Made by a program: the position numbers and the translations under genes. The notes under the pieces were generated by a model. The model saw only the letters and a list, made by a program, of their open reading frames with translations, was not told where the DNA came from and ran no database searches. A DNA stretch of 55,929 nucleotides. It comes from Anaerolineales bacterium HSG25. Lineage in GTDB: Bacteria; Chloroflexota; Anaerolineae; 4572-78; J111. The stretch spans positions 1-55,929 of the forward strand of contig JAUCGA010000031.1 in the NCBI GenBank assembly GCA_030377865.1, read 5' to 3'. Each line of letters opens with the position of its first letter. The stretch's first letter is position 1. Of this stretch, positions 25,301-33,937 are shown piece after piece.

Positions 25301-25759
25301 GACCTCGACAGATGGCTTTGTGATTGGCGGTTCTTCTGGTACGGCAGGTGGTTGTAGCTCAGAGGTATCGGGCGGGGTAGGGATAAAAATATCATCAAAC
25401 GTGGTGTTATGTTTTGAGTGATGAGGTGAGACTGCATCTAATGGTGTGGTACCAGATGTGGCCGTTAAAAACGCATGGCTAAATTGAGCTACCCGTGCTT
25501 TATTTGCCGTCGCCCGTTCTAGTTTTTTGGCAAGGCGACGCAACTGTTTGTCTTGATTTACGCCAGCCAAATGGAGTTTCTCATACAAACTCTCGCGATG
25601 CACAAATGATTTGGGTTTGTTTTCTAACTTACCCACAGCATCTATGATGTCACTATGTTGTCCGTATTTATTTGTTAGCTCTTGCTTGACAACTTGGTAG
25701 GGTTGTCCTGTGATTCCCGCTTCAATTGCGGTGATGATTGTCGTAGCGATATAGTCCAT
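22391..25759 (-). CDS. NB-ARC (STAND) NTPase with C-terminal TPR array
   Basis: This 1122-residue protein is built like a signalling switch. A helical N-terminal module spans about 1-105 (AIEAGITGQPYQVVKQELTN, then RESLYEKLHLAGVNQDKQLR), of the small-adaptor kind found at STAND N-termini. A long acidic, Pro/Glu-rich linker follows (about 115-300, with a DHEDHEDYEDHEEEE tract). The NB-ARC core spans about 380-700: Walker A GGIGKT near 424, Walker B LLIFDNCED, sensor CRVLVTSRQSDW and AALGHVPLALHLAG. Kinesin-light-chain-type TPRs fill about 825-1105 (LGxxHPDTAxSLNNLGxLxxxQ), about seven of them. It belongs to the family of bacterial STAND sensors, some of them antiphage. No nuclease, TIR or protease effector is fused, so any output must come from the N-terminal adaptor or a partner. 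The 5' flank holds a MITE and a candidate structured RNA. Confidence 0.85.
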   Translation of the reverse strand: MDYIATTIITAIEAGITGQPYQVVKQELTNKYGQHSDIIDAVGKLENKPKSFVHRESLYEKLHLAGVNQDKQLRRLAKKLERATANKARVAQFSHAFLTATSGTTPLDAVSPHHSKHNTTFDDIFIPTPPDTSELQPPAVPEEPPITKPSVEVENEAEPVEPETDNDPDSEHSNTSTLNLLELRQNLQTIETPIVEDHEDHEDYEDHEEEEEEESKLLEPEAHGDALRLSLELFTQHRAKDQPLVADTPPELPKKPKVVPNTIVEFELPPPSKLVAETHGSVQPTLSLYKITSQARQVHKDSRVKLPPAESFIRTTSDGELEFEDGSFNVTTIYDTVPHSPPVDLTLLDMARSCLAEMPETTIPNISPLPRGSRMPLEPNPLFLGRDKELRQLATGLKSNETIVINQVDTSLLLGRPQVSSEFGGIGKTQLAVEFVHRYGQYFTGGVFWLNFADPGSISVDIIASGGAFASLIRSDFRNLLLEEQMELVLSAWQGPLPRLLIFDNCEDPALLARWLPKKGDCRVLVTSRQSDWPEALNVTQLRLDVLSRNDSVSLLRQYRPDPLASDDDVAELAAALGHVPLALHLAGNFLVSYREDAGVVKYIEALNEFDTTEHPIFDQLADFCLTEHDTYIARALVLSYEQLGSSDPTDLLAQLILVRAAFFAPNTAIPRDLLLATLHRGTSRQSRQDIWGKLRGFLGSNKAKTETADLLLRAKDALARLVMMGLLGLATDGALYLHPYLRELLQTLAIETDTQATVRQTLLETSQLLKESGSPTALLTWEPHIRATNEAKTEAETMILPGPFGSQMIDQTSVWEKYYYERALAINEQLMGENHLDTAQSLHNLGILAGFQADYISGRFYLERSLAIRLAELGEEHLEVAESFNDFGALLASQGVYDKAKLYYEKALHIRRTRLGENHPDTAQSLNNLGELFYQQNKFDEARSYFEQALTINEGVLGQYHPETARILSNMGAVFDIQGDKVRAWFAYEEALMVFKSVLGRYHPDTASMLNNLGALLDDQRDYQTALIYYEQALAIRKAVLGDHHPATATTLHNLAVLFYHQKRFDQAKPLMKQALTIREMTLSREHPHTEISRECLAVMDNPPHVKQQQHYMGQSLQIAA

Positions 25760-25829
25760 TATGCGAATCCTCTGTTAAAGTTTCAAGTAATCTGGTCGAA
25801 GAGAGGTCATATATCCGACCTGTCCAGTC

Positions 25830-25920
25830 GTAAAAGTTCAGTAAAGTAGCCCTAGAAACCCGATTTCTTAAAGAAATCGGGTTTCTGACACTTTTTCTGG
25901 CGAGTTCACTGAATATTTAC
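25830..25920 (+). mobile_element. 91-bp IS66-like MITE, copy 3
   Basis: It begins GTAAAAGTTCAGTAAAG and ends CACTGAATATTTAC. A perfect 8-bp duplication, GTCCAGTC, flanks it at 25822-25829 and 25921-25928. It lies 70 bp upstream of the NB-ARC/TPR start codon, between that gene and the candidate RNA. Confidence 0.93.
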
Positions 25921-25962
25921 GTCCAGTCTAAAATTAGGGGTATAGTCATGTAGCCATGTAAA

Positions 25963-26192
25963 TAAAAAAGCCGCACCATACGAACAGAGTCGTCCACGGT
26001 TGCGGCTTCGTGTTTCCAAAATTTTTAGACTGTGACAGGTAATTATGCATTAACCTATACATTCTAGCACATGAAGTATACTTGATAATCTAGCGAGATG
26101 TATAAGGTTGATTATGCATCAACCCTATGACCTTGGCTCGTTAATATTTATCTAACTACAATTTAATTGTAAATGTGCGACGACTCTGTTAA
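25963..26192 (-). ncRNA. Candidate structured RNA with intrinsic terminator
   Basis: On the minus strand the 5' segment AACAGAGTCGTCGCAC (complement of 26175-26190) can pair with GTGGACGACTCTGTT (25983-25997), about 15 bp with one bulge, closing roughly 200 nt. Inside are hairpins GGTTGAT-GCATA-ATCAACC, TATACAT..ATGTATA and GGTTAAT-GCAT-AATTACC; the first and last are copies of each other. The 3' arm of the closing helix lies in the loop of a terminator hairpin, AAGCCGCAACC..GGTGCGGCTT (25968-26008), followed by TTTTTTATTT, so closing helix and terminator may compete. No ORF is present and I found no match to a known RNA class. It points towards the NB-ARC/TPR gene, about 205 bp away, and could be a leader or an independent small RNA. 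Confidence 0.45.
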
Positions 26193-26283
26193 CAGTTTAC
26201 AACAAAAAGCCCCTTTACTTCAATAGGATTTTAATCTTACCCTGATTATTAGAGGAGATAATGTGGACTTATCACCTCCGAGG

Positions 26284-26374
26284 GTAAATATTCAGTGAAC
26301 TCGCCAGAAGGAACGTCAGAAACCCGATTTCTTTGAGAAATCGGGTTTCTAGGGCGGTTTTACTGAACTTTTAC
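26284..26374 (-). mobile_element. 91-bp IS66-like MITE, copy 4
   Basis: It is in the same orientation as copies 2 and 5 and nearly identical to copy 2. A perfect 8-bp duplication, CTCCGAGG, flanks it at 26276-26283 and 26375-26382. After removal of one copy the site reads CACCTCCGAGGTATG, itself a small palindrome. The rest of 26375-26569 is A/T-rich with no visible gene. Confidence 0.93.
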
Positions 26375-26569
26375 CTCCGAGGTATGCAGTTTTCCTCGGA
26401 GGTGTTCCGCAGAATTTATGCTCACCTATTTATACTCAAAATATAACCTAACTTAGCAATAAGATAATCAAAAAAATATAAAGATGATAGAAATTATAAA
26501 GCTGATTGTTGTATCGCTTACAATGTGCTATAATCCAAGAACCTTACACTATAATAGGCCAAAAGTACT

Positions 26570-29185
26570 ATGACCGCTTTTTCTCATGTTGACCAAATGG
26601 GTTTCCGCAATATCTCTGATAAGAAAGCCTATAAAGATGCCGTTAAAGCAACACTATACACCCTAAAAGATGCCGTATCAACTCAGGACTTAACTCTTTA
26701 TTCTAATCGTCCAACTGAGGAAGTTGAGGCATTGCAAAAAGAGGTGGCGAATGTTGTTCCGGCTGGTAATATTGTGGCCTTGGTCACCAGTAGTTTAGCC
26801 GGTTTACGTGGACGTAAGTTGCCGGATAATCAGGCTCAATCTGATGTGAGCGCCTTGTTGCGTGGTATAGAAGTATTACCACGTACAGTTTTTGGTACAT
26901 TTTTTGTGCCAACGGCGGCGATTCTCTCTGCCTATCAAACCCTATTAACACTGACTGGTAAAGACCAAGAGAGCGCTTTTCCTAATGGTTTATGGCAGTT
27001 CTATTTAGAGTTTGCCATGCGAGAAGATAGTGCTAACCATGCGAATGAAACGATTGGTTTTCAGACGGCGTTAACTCGGTATAGCCTTAATTTAGACTCC
27101 GTTAATCAACTCGCTGCTTGGGTTTGCGCGGCGAGTCAAATATATTTTCAATACGATGATATTATCTTGAATGATTGGCGAGAACAGGTTTATTTAAACC
27201 TGTTTGAAGAGGTAGTTAACGAGGTTGGTTTAGGTGAGAAACTCCAGTTTCAGCGATTGCAGAAATCATGGGCTACCCAAAAGCCCTATCAACGGGGACA
27301 TGATACCTCTCAAGACGAAAATTATGCTCTGTATCGACGACGGCGCTTTGATAATTTTATTGAGAGTCGCCTAAAGTTCCTTCCTCCTGAGCATCAACAA
27401 ACAATTAGTGACCGATATAAAACTCGGATGGATGAGGAACTGCACGCCTATCAAGAGCAGATGACGATTTTGTCGACCTTGAATCCAGAACGATACCGAG
27501 AAGTTCGTCAGCCACTTTCTTTATGGCAAACCAAAGTCGGAGTCATCTTAAATGGTAGCTACTACCTCATCCCAGCCTGTTACACAGACCAAGCCGGACG
27601 GCCAATTTTATTTCAAGATACTACCCCCAACGCCCCCTTTTATGCTTTGCGAGTTGACAGTCATGGAAGAATGTACAGTCAGCAAGGGCATGTATTAGGT
27701 GTTGCTCGTAGCGGACAGGTTTATGATGGGAAACAACAACTACATGGGTATCTCCGCCCGGCTCATTATCAAACCATACGACAGCAAATTGCGGCTATCT
27801 ATCAGCAGGCCAAAAATCGACCAAGCACCGAGATGTTGACATTGCCTGAATTTGACCAACAGTTATTACAGGTGGGGCGTACTGAGCAGGATCGAGCGAG
27901 AAGTCAACTCGACAAAAAAGACCAACTAGCGGCGCTAAAAACAGCCCCTATTCTGATTAATTGGGATGAACAGTCTGCTGATAAACCTCTAGCGTACATC
28001 CGTAAAGGTAAACGGGGTGTTAATGACAATCCCCTAACTATTTTCCGCACCGACCAATCTATGATATTCGATCAATCGCATATCTTTTTTGATGGGATAG
28101 ATGGGTTAGCCATTTCTGAAATTTTAACGGGTGAAGCTGTTTCTTGGGCGGTTTACTTTACCAATTTATCCACCCCTGAACCGTCAGCCATGCCGATTCA
28201 GCCATTACAGTTAACTCATGAGCCGGTTTTAGAGAATTTTACCCAAGTAAGCACCATTGAAATATCGGGGGAGAGTTTAACCATCAATCTAACTAACTTA
28301 AACAGGTTACGCAAGCAACTCCCCAAACACCATTTTAAGAAAAAAAAACCAACGGTTAATGATTTTTTGATCCTTTATCGTTGTAAATTTGGATTTGAAT
28401 ATCAATTTTCTGAAGAGATAGAGGCATATTTAACTGAACTAGAATCTACGGGAAGTCGTCAGGCTCTGGAGGCGGTTAATCTGGTTAGAAATATAACCGC
28501 CAAATTGCAAAGTAATAACCCATCGATATTAATTCCATTAAGCGCGGCAGGTGTTAAACCGCGCGACCGCTTGTATCCGACCACTTTCCGTAATCCTTTT
28601 GGTGAGATTTGGGGTGGACATTATAAAACCGTCACCATGCTTGACCGTTATCTGGCGATGCCTAATCCGATTAACTGGTCTAAATTTGCCGATAGTCGTG
28701 GGGCATTTTTAACCCAACTGAGTTACTTTATTGATTTGTTAGACGCATACAAACGAGTCGCTCTACAAGGTGGAAGTACTAGTACCGCAACCATGAAACT
28801 ATTGGCTCATCTTCCGAACGCATTTCGGGAAATTCTCAATGAAATCCCTGAACGAATCGACGTTCTTAATGAGGTATTAAAGGGAGAAGAGGTGATCTCT
28901 AATGTGGGGCGAGTGGCAAATGGGTCATCAATTACTCGATTTATTAGCGCGAAGGACGATAACGAAAATAAAACCTTAGTATGGGGTGTGGTTAGTGACA
29001 ATAACGATAATTTATGTTTATCGTTACGAGATTTTCGACCCTACATTGCCGCATTTGCAAAAATAGATCGACTTGATATTGCTCAATTGGTTGTTGACCA
29101 TCTTGTAGAAAGCTTTGCTGTTGGGTTCAACACGTTTATAAATAGTTTACTTGATATTATGGATGTCAAAAAAGGCGCTCGCTAA
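26570..29185 (+). CDS. Large conserved-looking protein with HxxFDGI motif, partner of a Ser/Thr kinase
   Basis: This is an 871-residue cytoplasmic protein with no signal peptide or membrane helix; I do not recognise a family outright. An all-helical N-terminal third contains [18 protein letters not shown] (about 150-167). A middle region has a beta-rich [20 protein letters not shown]. Residues 504-510 read HIFFDGI within [20 protein letters not shown]. HxxxDG is the catalytic signature of CoA-dependent acyltransferases, and HxxFDGI in particular resembles the choline/carnitine acyltransferase active site. The rest of that fold cannot be confirmed by eye. A helical C-terminus follows (about 640-870). 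Its stop codon overlaps the kinase start (TAATG), so production is coupled. No Shine-Dalgarno precedes the ATG. The 26570 start is supported by A/T-rich promoter-like DNA and absence of an earlier ATG. Confidence 0.7.
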   Translation: MTAFSHVDQMGFRNISDKKAYKDAVKATLYTLKDAVSTQDLTLYSNRPTEEVEALQKEVANVVPAGNIVALVTSSLAGLRGRKLPDNQAQSDVSALLRGIEVLPRTVFGTFFVPTAAILSAYQTLLTLTGKDQESAFPNGLWQFYLEFAMREDSANHANETIGFQTALTRYSLNLDSVNQLAAWVCAASQIYFQYDDIILNDWREQVYLNLFEEVVNEVGLGEKLQFQRLQKSWATQKPYQRGHDTSQDENYALYRRRRFDNFIESRLKFLPPEHQQTISDRYKTRMDEELHAYQEQMTILSTLNPERYREVRQPLSLWQTKVGVILNGSYYLIPACYTDQAGRPILFQDTTPNAPFYALRVDSHGRMYSQQGHVLGVARSGQVYDGKQQLHGYLRPAHYQTIRQQIAAIYQQAKNRPSTEMLTLPEFDQQLLQVGRTEQDRARSQLDKKDQLAALKTAPILINWDEQSADKPLAYIRKGKRGVNDNPLTIFRTDQSMIFDQSHIFFDGIDGLAISEILTGEAVSWAVYFTNLSTPEPSAMPIQPLQLTHEPVLENFTQVSTIEISGESLTINLTNLNRLRKQLPKHHFKKKKPTVNDFLILYRCKFGFEYQFSEEIEAYLTELESTGSRQALEAVNLVRNITAKLQSNNPSILIPLSAAGVKPRDRLYPTTFRNPFGEIWGGHYKTVTMLDRYLAMPNPINWSKFADSRGAFLTQLSYFIDLLDAYKRVALQGGSTSTATMKLLAHLPNAFREILNEIPERIDVLNEVLKGEEVISNVGRVANGSSITRFISAKDDNENKTLVWGVVSDNNDNLCLSLRDFRPYIAAFAKIDRLDIAQLVVDHLVESFAVGFNTFINSLLDIMDVKKGAR

Positions 29186-31242
29186 TGGCTTACGATCCTT
29201 TTATTGGAACAACTCTTGGCTCCTATGAGGTGCTTGAGGCGGTTGGTGAAGGAGGCATGGCCCGTATTTATCGTGGCGTTCATGCCGAGCTAGAGCGCAA
29301 TGTCGCCATTAAAGTGGTTAATTGGGGGTTACAAGAAGACCCAGAATTTACCGAACGGTTTCGGCGTGAAGCTCAGGCTATTGCCACATTGAGACACCCC
29401 AATATTGTGCAGATTTTTGATTTTGGGAAGCACGATAATGGGTACTTCATGGTGATGGAGTTTATCGGCGGTGGAGATTTAGCGCAACTGCTCAAGAAAT
29501 ATCGAGACCGGCAGGAGCTTTTACCAAAAGAGGATATTCTTCGGTATAGCAAAGGCATTGCCTCGGCTCTTGATTATGCCCATGCCCAAGAAGTTATCCA
29601 TCGTGATATAAAACCGTCCAACATCATGCTTACTTCGCAGGGACAACCGATCCTGACCGATTTTGGTTTGGTCATGTTACCTACCCAGCGAAGTCAGGCT
29701 ACTTTGGGCAACACCTTTGGCACACCCCACTATGTCGCCCCCGAACAAGCTATCTCCTCTGCGGCGGCCTTACCTGCTAGTGATCTCTATTCGTTAGGGA
29801 TTATTTTATTTGAGATGATTACGGGTGAACTACCGTTTGATGATGAATCGCCATTAAGTGTGGCGCTTAAACATGTCAGCGACCCTCCTCCAACCCCAAC
29901 TTCGATTAACCCTGATATTCCTCGAGATGTGGAGAAGGTTATTCTGAAAGCTCTGGCAAAAAATCAAGAAGACCGTTTCCCCACTGCCACAGAGTTAATC
30001 AGTTCATTAGAATCTGCATGGGCGGGCACACTTGGTCAGCTAGAGTCAGCGGAGTTTCCGGTTCGAGCCGCGCCCGCCACCATCCCCATTCCGGTGATTG
30101 TTCCGCCTCCCCCACCCGCGTCTCAAATTAGTGACCATGCTTTGCCGGTTATGCCGCCTCCCCCAACCGACACCCAACCGACTGAGAAGGTGTCAAATAG
30201 GCCGAAAATTGAAAAAATCAAACAAGTTACCCCTATATGGGTGATTATGGTAGCCAGTACCATTGGTGCGTTGCTGATGTTCATCGGTATCTATGTAAAT
30301 AGCTACATCAACACGCCAGCCTCGGCAACAGCGGTTGTTATTGTTTCAACACCAACTAATAGTAGTGACAGTTTTGTCCCCCCCACCGCAACCGAAACTC
30401 CAACCCCGATTCCAACTGTCACCCCGACGGCATTACCACCGACCGAGACTCCAACTGATATACCAACCGAAACCCCCACTAACACCCCAACTAGCACCGA
30501 TACATCGACACCACTCCCCACTGATACACCATTACCGACCGTAACGCCAACACAAACACCAACGCCGACTCCAACACTCACTCCAACGCCAACTCCAACA
30601 CTCACTCCATCCCCCACTAACACACCTGTACCGACCCCTGTGCCGGTCATCATCACCGATCCTCTTGATGAGGGGCCAGTTACTCGAGAAAAGTTAGTTG
30701 GTAAAATTCTGTTCAAAACAGGCCGCGATGGTGCGACCTCTATCTATCGTATGGATGCTGATGGATCTAACCAAGTGCCATTACCACGTGAAGCATGGTA
30801 TATATACAGCGAACTCCAAGCTCAGTTACCATTTTCTGCGGTGAGCAAAGAGCAGGTTGTGCCCCAAGGCGATGGTCAGCTTGATTTGTGGTTGATTGAT
30901 TTGAACGACGGGTCTCGACGGCGCATCACCAGTACGGGTAAAGATGAGTATGACGCGGCTTGGTCTCCCCTTGATCTACGGGTCGCTTATGTCTCAGAAG
31001 AAACCGGTCGAACTGATATTTATCTGGTTAATTTGGGGGGGAGTGCTAACGAGCGGTTAACAACTAACGAAAATTTTGATAAACATCCGACATGGTCGCC
31101 GGATGCGAAAAAGATTGCCTTTTGGTCAGATAGAGGGTTATTGGGGAAACGCCAGATTTGGGTCATTGACCTCAACAGCCGTGAGGTTCGGAGTTTGTCT
31201 GATAACCCGTTTGAGGATTATGATCCGGTGTGGGTGCGGTAA
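29185..31242 (+). CDS. Membrane Ser/Thr protein kinase (PknB-type) with extracellular TolB-like propeller
   Basis: In this 685-residue protein a cytoplasmic Hanks-type kinase domain occupies about 13-275: glycine loop [11 protein letters not shown] (21-31), Lys43 in [14 protein letters not shown] (His139, Asp141), DFG (159-161), [11 protein letters not shown] Pro-rich juxtamembrane stretch is followed by one membrane helix at about 352-374 ([20 protein letters not shown]). A long Thr/Pro stalk runs about 385-495. A C-terminal TolB/WD-like beta-propeller segment (about 505-685) contains [35 protein letters not shown] and [15 protein letters not shown]. An outside sensor coupled to an inside kinase is the straightforward reading. 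It is co-translated with the upstream HxxFDGI protein, the likeliest substrate or regulator. All catalytic residues are present. Confidence 0.93.
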   Translation: MAYDPFIGTTLGSYEVLEAVGEGGMARIYRGVHAELERNVAIKVVNWGLQEDPEFTERFRREAQAIATLRHPNIVQIFDFGKHDNGYFMVMEFIGGGDLAQLLKKYRDRQELLPKEDILRYSKGIASALDYAHAQEVIHRDIKPSNIMLTSQGQPILTDFGLVMLPTQRSQATLGNTFGTPHYVAPEQAISSAAALPASDLYSLGIILFEMITGELPFDDESPLSVALKHVSDPPPTPTSINPDIPRDVEKVILKALAKNQEDRFPTATELISSLESAWAGTLGQLESAEFPVRAAPATIPIPVIVPPPPPASQISDHALPVMPPPPTDTQPTEKVSNRPKIEKIKQVTPIWVIMVASTIGALLMFIGIYVNSYINTPASATAVVIVSTPTNSSDSFVPPTATETPTPIPTVTPTALPPTETPTDIPTETPTNTPTSTDTSTPLPTDTPLPTVTPTQTPTPTPTLTPTPTPTLTPSPTNTPVPTPVPVIITDPLDEGPVTREKLVGKILFKTGRDGATSIYRMDADGSNQVPLPREAWYIYSELQAQLPFSAVSKEQVVPQGDGQLDLWLIDLNDGSRRRITSTGKDEYDAAWSPLDLRVAYVSEETGRTDIYLVNLGGSANERLTTNENFDKHPTWSPDAKKIAFWSDRGLLGKRQIWVIDLNSREVRSLSDNPFEDYDPVWVR

Positions 31243-31256
31243 ATGGGCCGACAAAT

Positions 31257-31340
31257 TGTGAATTGTGAATTGTGAATTGTGAATTACCTGACGCTAACAG
31301 GATTTCTGACGCTAACGGAATCTTTGGGCGAGCAAGATTA
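31257..31340 (+). repeat. GTGAATT tandem array and GACGCTAACRG block
   Basis: Four tandem GTGAATT heptamers follow the kinase stop, then ACCTGACGCTAACAGGATTT and CTGACGCTAACGGAATCTTT. Related DNA lies at 22085-22125. The remainder of 31243-31709 is repeats and shows no gene. Confidence 0.75.
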
Positions 31341-31490
31341 CAACAGATTTGGGGATTTAACGGATAAAAACCTCCCCGATAACGGATTGATTACATTCAA
31401 ATTCGGTTAATTTGTGTCATCGAGAACCAATCCGTTTCTTCCAATTATCGCAATAGCGCAAAAGTTGTCTGAACGTGGAACACAGAATGT

Positions 31491-31567
31491 CATGCCCGAA
31501 TGTTGTTATCGGGCATCCACTGAATTGTAGCTATAGATTCCCGCTAAAACCATGCGGGAATGACATG
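31491..31567. repeat. CATGCCCGA / GGGAATGACATG hairpin block (second copy)
   Basis: Two hairpins, ATGCCCGA..TCGGGCAT and ATTCCCGC..GCGGGAAT, occur in the same order and spacing as at 3192-3270, where they are nested in the family O arms. Here they sit immediately beside a family O element instead of inside it. Confidence 0.8.
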
Positions 31568-31568
31568 A

Positions 31569-31700
31569 CTATACTGAGATTAGTTTGGAACCGGAACTTT
31601 TTCATGGTAATTCGCCTTCGACAGGCTCAGGCTACGTTGGCTGAGCTTGTCGAAGCCATGTCGAGCTAAAAGTTTCGGTCTCTTTCTACTTTCAGTATAG
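31569..31700. repeat. Nested palindrome element, family O (copy 2)
   Basis: The outer arms CTATACTGAGATTAGTTTGG...AACTTT and its complement ending TTCAGTATAG enclose CGCCTTCGACAGGCTCAG..CTGAGCTTGTCGAAG. The arms match those at 3152-3305; the interior does not. It ends 10 bp from the McrB-like gene's stop codon. Confidence 0.7.
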
Positions 31701-31709
31701 ATTTCGATT

Positions 31710-33878
31710 TCAAGATGAGTTTTGCTCTACTGCAAAAATTGTTTGTTTGATGCGATTCCAGCGAAATGATTGTATTTTATCAAGCTGGTTGAAAAAGTAT
31801 TCTTCCAGATACGGTTCAATCTCCATTTGCCAAATATCAGGGAGTTGAATCGACAAGTCTTCGTGTAGGAAATAGGCTATCCCAACTTCATAATGCGGGT
31901 CGTTAATCGTTTGGTTGAGCCGTTCTAAGACCGTTATCAATTTATCAACGGGAAAACCGGTCTCTCGTTGGTGATGAAAACGCTGTAAAACCGTCATGTC
32001 GGGTTGGACAGAGATAAAAGCAAAACGGCGACGTAGGGCATGGTCAACCAAGGCAATCGAACGGTCGGCGGTGTTCATGGTGCCGATGATGCGTACATTG
32101 GCCGGAATGGTGAAGGCGCGACCACCCGCCAACTGAATCGACTGGTCGCGATATTCAAGCAGATACATCAACTCGCCAAAGATACGGGCTAGGTTGGCGC
32201 GGTTAATCTCGTCGATAATCAGCACACATGGATCATGGCGTTGGGCGGCGCGTTGACAGAAGGTCATAAAACGACCCGCCTGCATGGCGTAGGTGAGTTG
32301 TCCTTGTTCGGTTAACTGGGGGCGTAACCCCTCCATAAAATCCTCGTAGCTGTAGGCCGGATGGAACTGGATGAGTTGATAAAACCCATCACCACTCCCG
32401 ATCATGTGCCGAGCTAACTTGTCGGCCAGAAAGGTTTTGCCCGTTCCGGGCGGGCCATAGAGGATGATTTGGCCTTTTCGCTCCATTGCGCGTAGCCATA
32501 TTTCTATTATTGTTTGGTCAAGATAACAATCCTCAAGCAGTTGAGACAGGGGGTAGAGAGGTTTGGGTGGTGGGTCTGTTTGATTAATACGTGATGGTAT
32601 TTGGATATAGCCCTGATTAAATTGATATAAAAACCAATCTAATTCAATATAATCGTCTGCCTTTAGTACAGCGTTTAGTTTCTGGACAGCGGTTTGGAAA
32701 TCTTCAAGAGTCTCAACCGAATATCCCAATTCAGTGAGTGCTTCACGTGAAGGTTTATTGTATATAGCAAAATTATTAGGATGAAATACCATAACTAAAC
32801 CTGTGGCACTGTTATTTCCAAAACCGTAAATTTCTAGTATTTTTTTAGATTTTGCAAGAGGAGATAAACCTGTATCATTTAATACCTGTAGCGCTTGACG
32901 AATGTATTGTTCTTTTAGGACTGTATCTTGTTTTTGTGGAGCATAAATTTTAGATCCGCCGCCCCAAATATAATTACCTTGTAATTTTAATTCATTATTC
33001 AACAATGCTTTTTCTAGTTCAATTGCTCTTTCCCTCGTTAGATTTTTTTCTGGATAAATGTTTTGCCTTTTTTGAGCGTAGAGGGTTTTCCGTTCCATCG
33101 CCCATACTTCGTGATTAAATATTTTCAAATCAATTTTAGTAGGTGAGGCGAATAATTCGCGAAGTTGTTTTGCACGTTCTTTTCTTAGTTGAATTATAAA
33201 ATGATGGATCGGATTTTGTTTTAGATCAGAGAATTTCTCAACCAATTGGTTAACAATATCTTTAGACATTTGATTATCTCCATCGGTATTTGTGTCTCTA
33301 GTTTTATATTCTGTCGATTTTTCACCAATTACATCTTGAAATGGCGTGAGATACCGTTCATAGATTAATGTCGTATCTGGAATACCCTCTACTAATAAAC
33401 GATCTCGTTTGGTCGAATCGAATATCATTTCGGCGACTTCTGGTTTATGATGGCGTTGATAGGGAGTTTGTGTCCAGTCAGTGAATTTTTGGGTGATAGA
33501 AATCAGTGTTTGGTGATAGGCATTTTGTAACTCATCTGACATGGGCAGGATTTGTTCAAAGGGAAGGTTATACCGATAAATGGCTGGCTCATTCGCACCG
33601 GTGACGAATGGTTCTGCTCGATAGTGGCTATCAAGCAGAACCAAACTGTTCAATAAGGCAATATTCACCTGACAAATATTAAACCGAAGCACCGTCCAGC
33701 GGCAAAAGTCGAATCGTAAGACTCGTGATGAAAGTGTAACTGCTAAACGGTTATCATACGAACCCGTAATTTTCAGTATAGTGGCCGTTTGTCGGAGCAG
33801 TTCAAAGGCTGTCTGTGCCTCTTTATGATTTTGAAATATGCGGTTGAATGGAGAGCCTAAGTATATATTAGATGTCAT
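31710..33878 (-). CDS. McrB-like AAA+ GTPase/ATPase, orphan
   Basis: In this 722-residue protein the C-terminal AAA+ core shows Walker [10 protein letters not shown] (about 474-482), Walker B LIIDEINRANLARIFGE and the MNTADRS sensor characteristic of McrB-type GTPases, followed by DHALRRRFAF. Upstream of it, about 330-450, is the IYGFGNNSATGLVMVFHPNN..YNKPSREALTELGY region common to McrB-like restriction proteins. The N-terminal third is not recognisable and would be the target-recognition part. In McrBC and CoCoNuT systems an McrC endonuclease is usually encoded beside McrB. Here there is none: the downstream side is repeats, then a kinase on the other strand, and upstream is a lipoprotein. 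It may work with an unlinked nuclease or be non-restrictive. No strong ribosome site is visible. Confidence 0.85.
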   Translation of the reverse strand: MTSNIYLGSPFNRIFQNHKEAQTAFELLRQTATILKITGSYDNRLAVTLSSRVLRFDFCRWTVLRFNICQVNIALLNSLVLLDSHYRAEPFVTGANEPAIYRYNLPFEQILPMSDELQNAYHQTLISITQKFTDWTQTPYQRHHKPEVAEMIFDSTKRDRLLVEGIPDTTLIYERYLTPFQDVIGEKSTEYKTRDTNTDGDNQMSKDIVNQLVEKFSDLKQNPIHHFIIQLRKERAKQLRELFASPTKIDLKIFNHEVWAMERKTLYAQKRQNIYPEKNLTRERAIELEKALLNNELKLQGNYIWGGGSKIYAPQKQDTVLKEQYIRQALQVLNDTGLSPLAKSKKILEIYGFGNNSATGLVMVFHPNNFAIYNKPSREALTELGYSVETLEDFQTAVQKLNAVLKADDYIELDWFLYQFNQGYIQIPSRINQTDPPPKPLYPLSQLLEDCYLDQTIIEIWLRAMERKGQIILYGPPGTGKTFLADKLARHMIGSGDGFYQLIQFHPAYSYEDFMEGLRPQLTEQGQLTYAMQAGRFMTFCQRAAQRHDPCVLIIDEINRANLARIFGELMYLLEYRDQSIQLAGGRAFTIPANVRIIGTMNTADRSIALVDHALRRRFAFISVQPDMTVLQRFHHQRETGFPVDKLITVLERLNQTINDPHYEVGIAYFLHEDLSIQLPDIWQMEIEPYLEEYFFNQLDKIQSFRWNRIKQTIFAVEQNSS

Positions 33879-33937
33879 GGTATCTGAAAAAAGAATATTT
33901 TTTACTTGAAAAAGCTTAACTTTTCGTGCCCCGTGTT

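Noticed and set aside
22391..25759. Known Avs/NLR antiphage system
   Set aside because: NB-ARC and TPRs are clear, but no effector domain (nuclease, TIR, protease) is visible, so a named defence type cannot be assigned.
26570..29185. Firm annotation as carnitine/choline acyltransferase
   Set aside because: Only the HxxFDGI heptapeptide matches; no other family block could be recognised, so it is left as a hypothesis.
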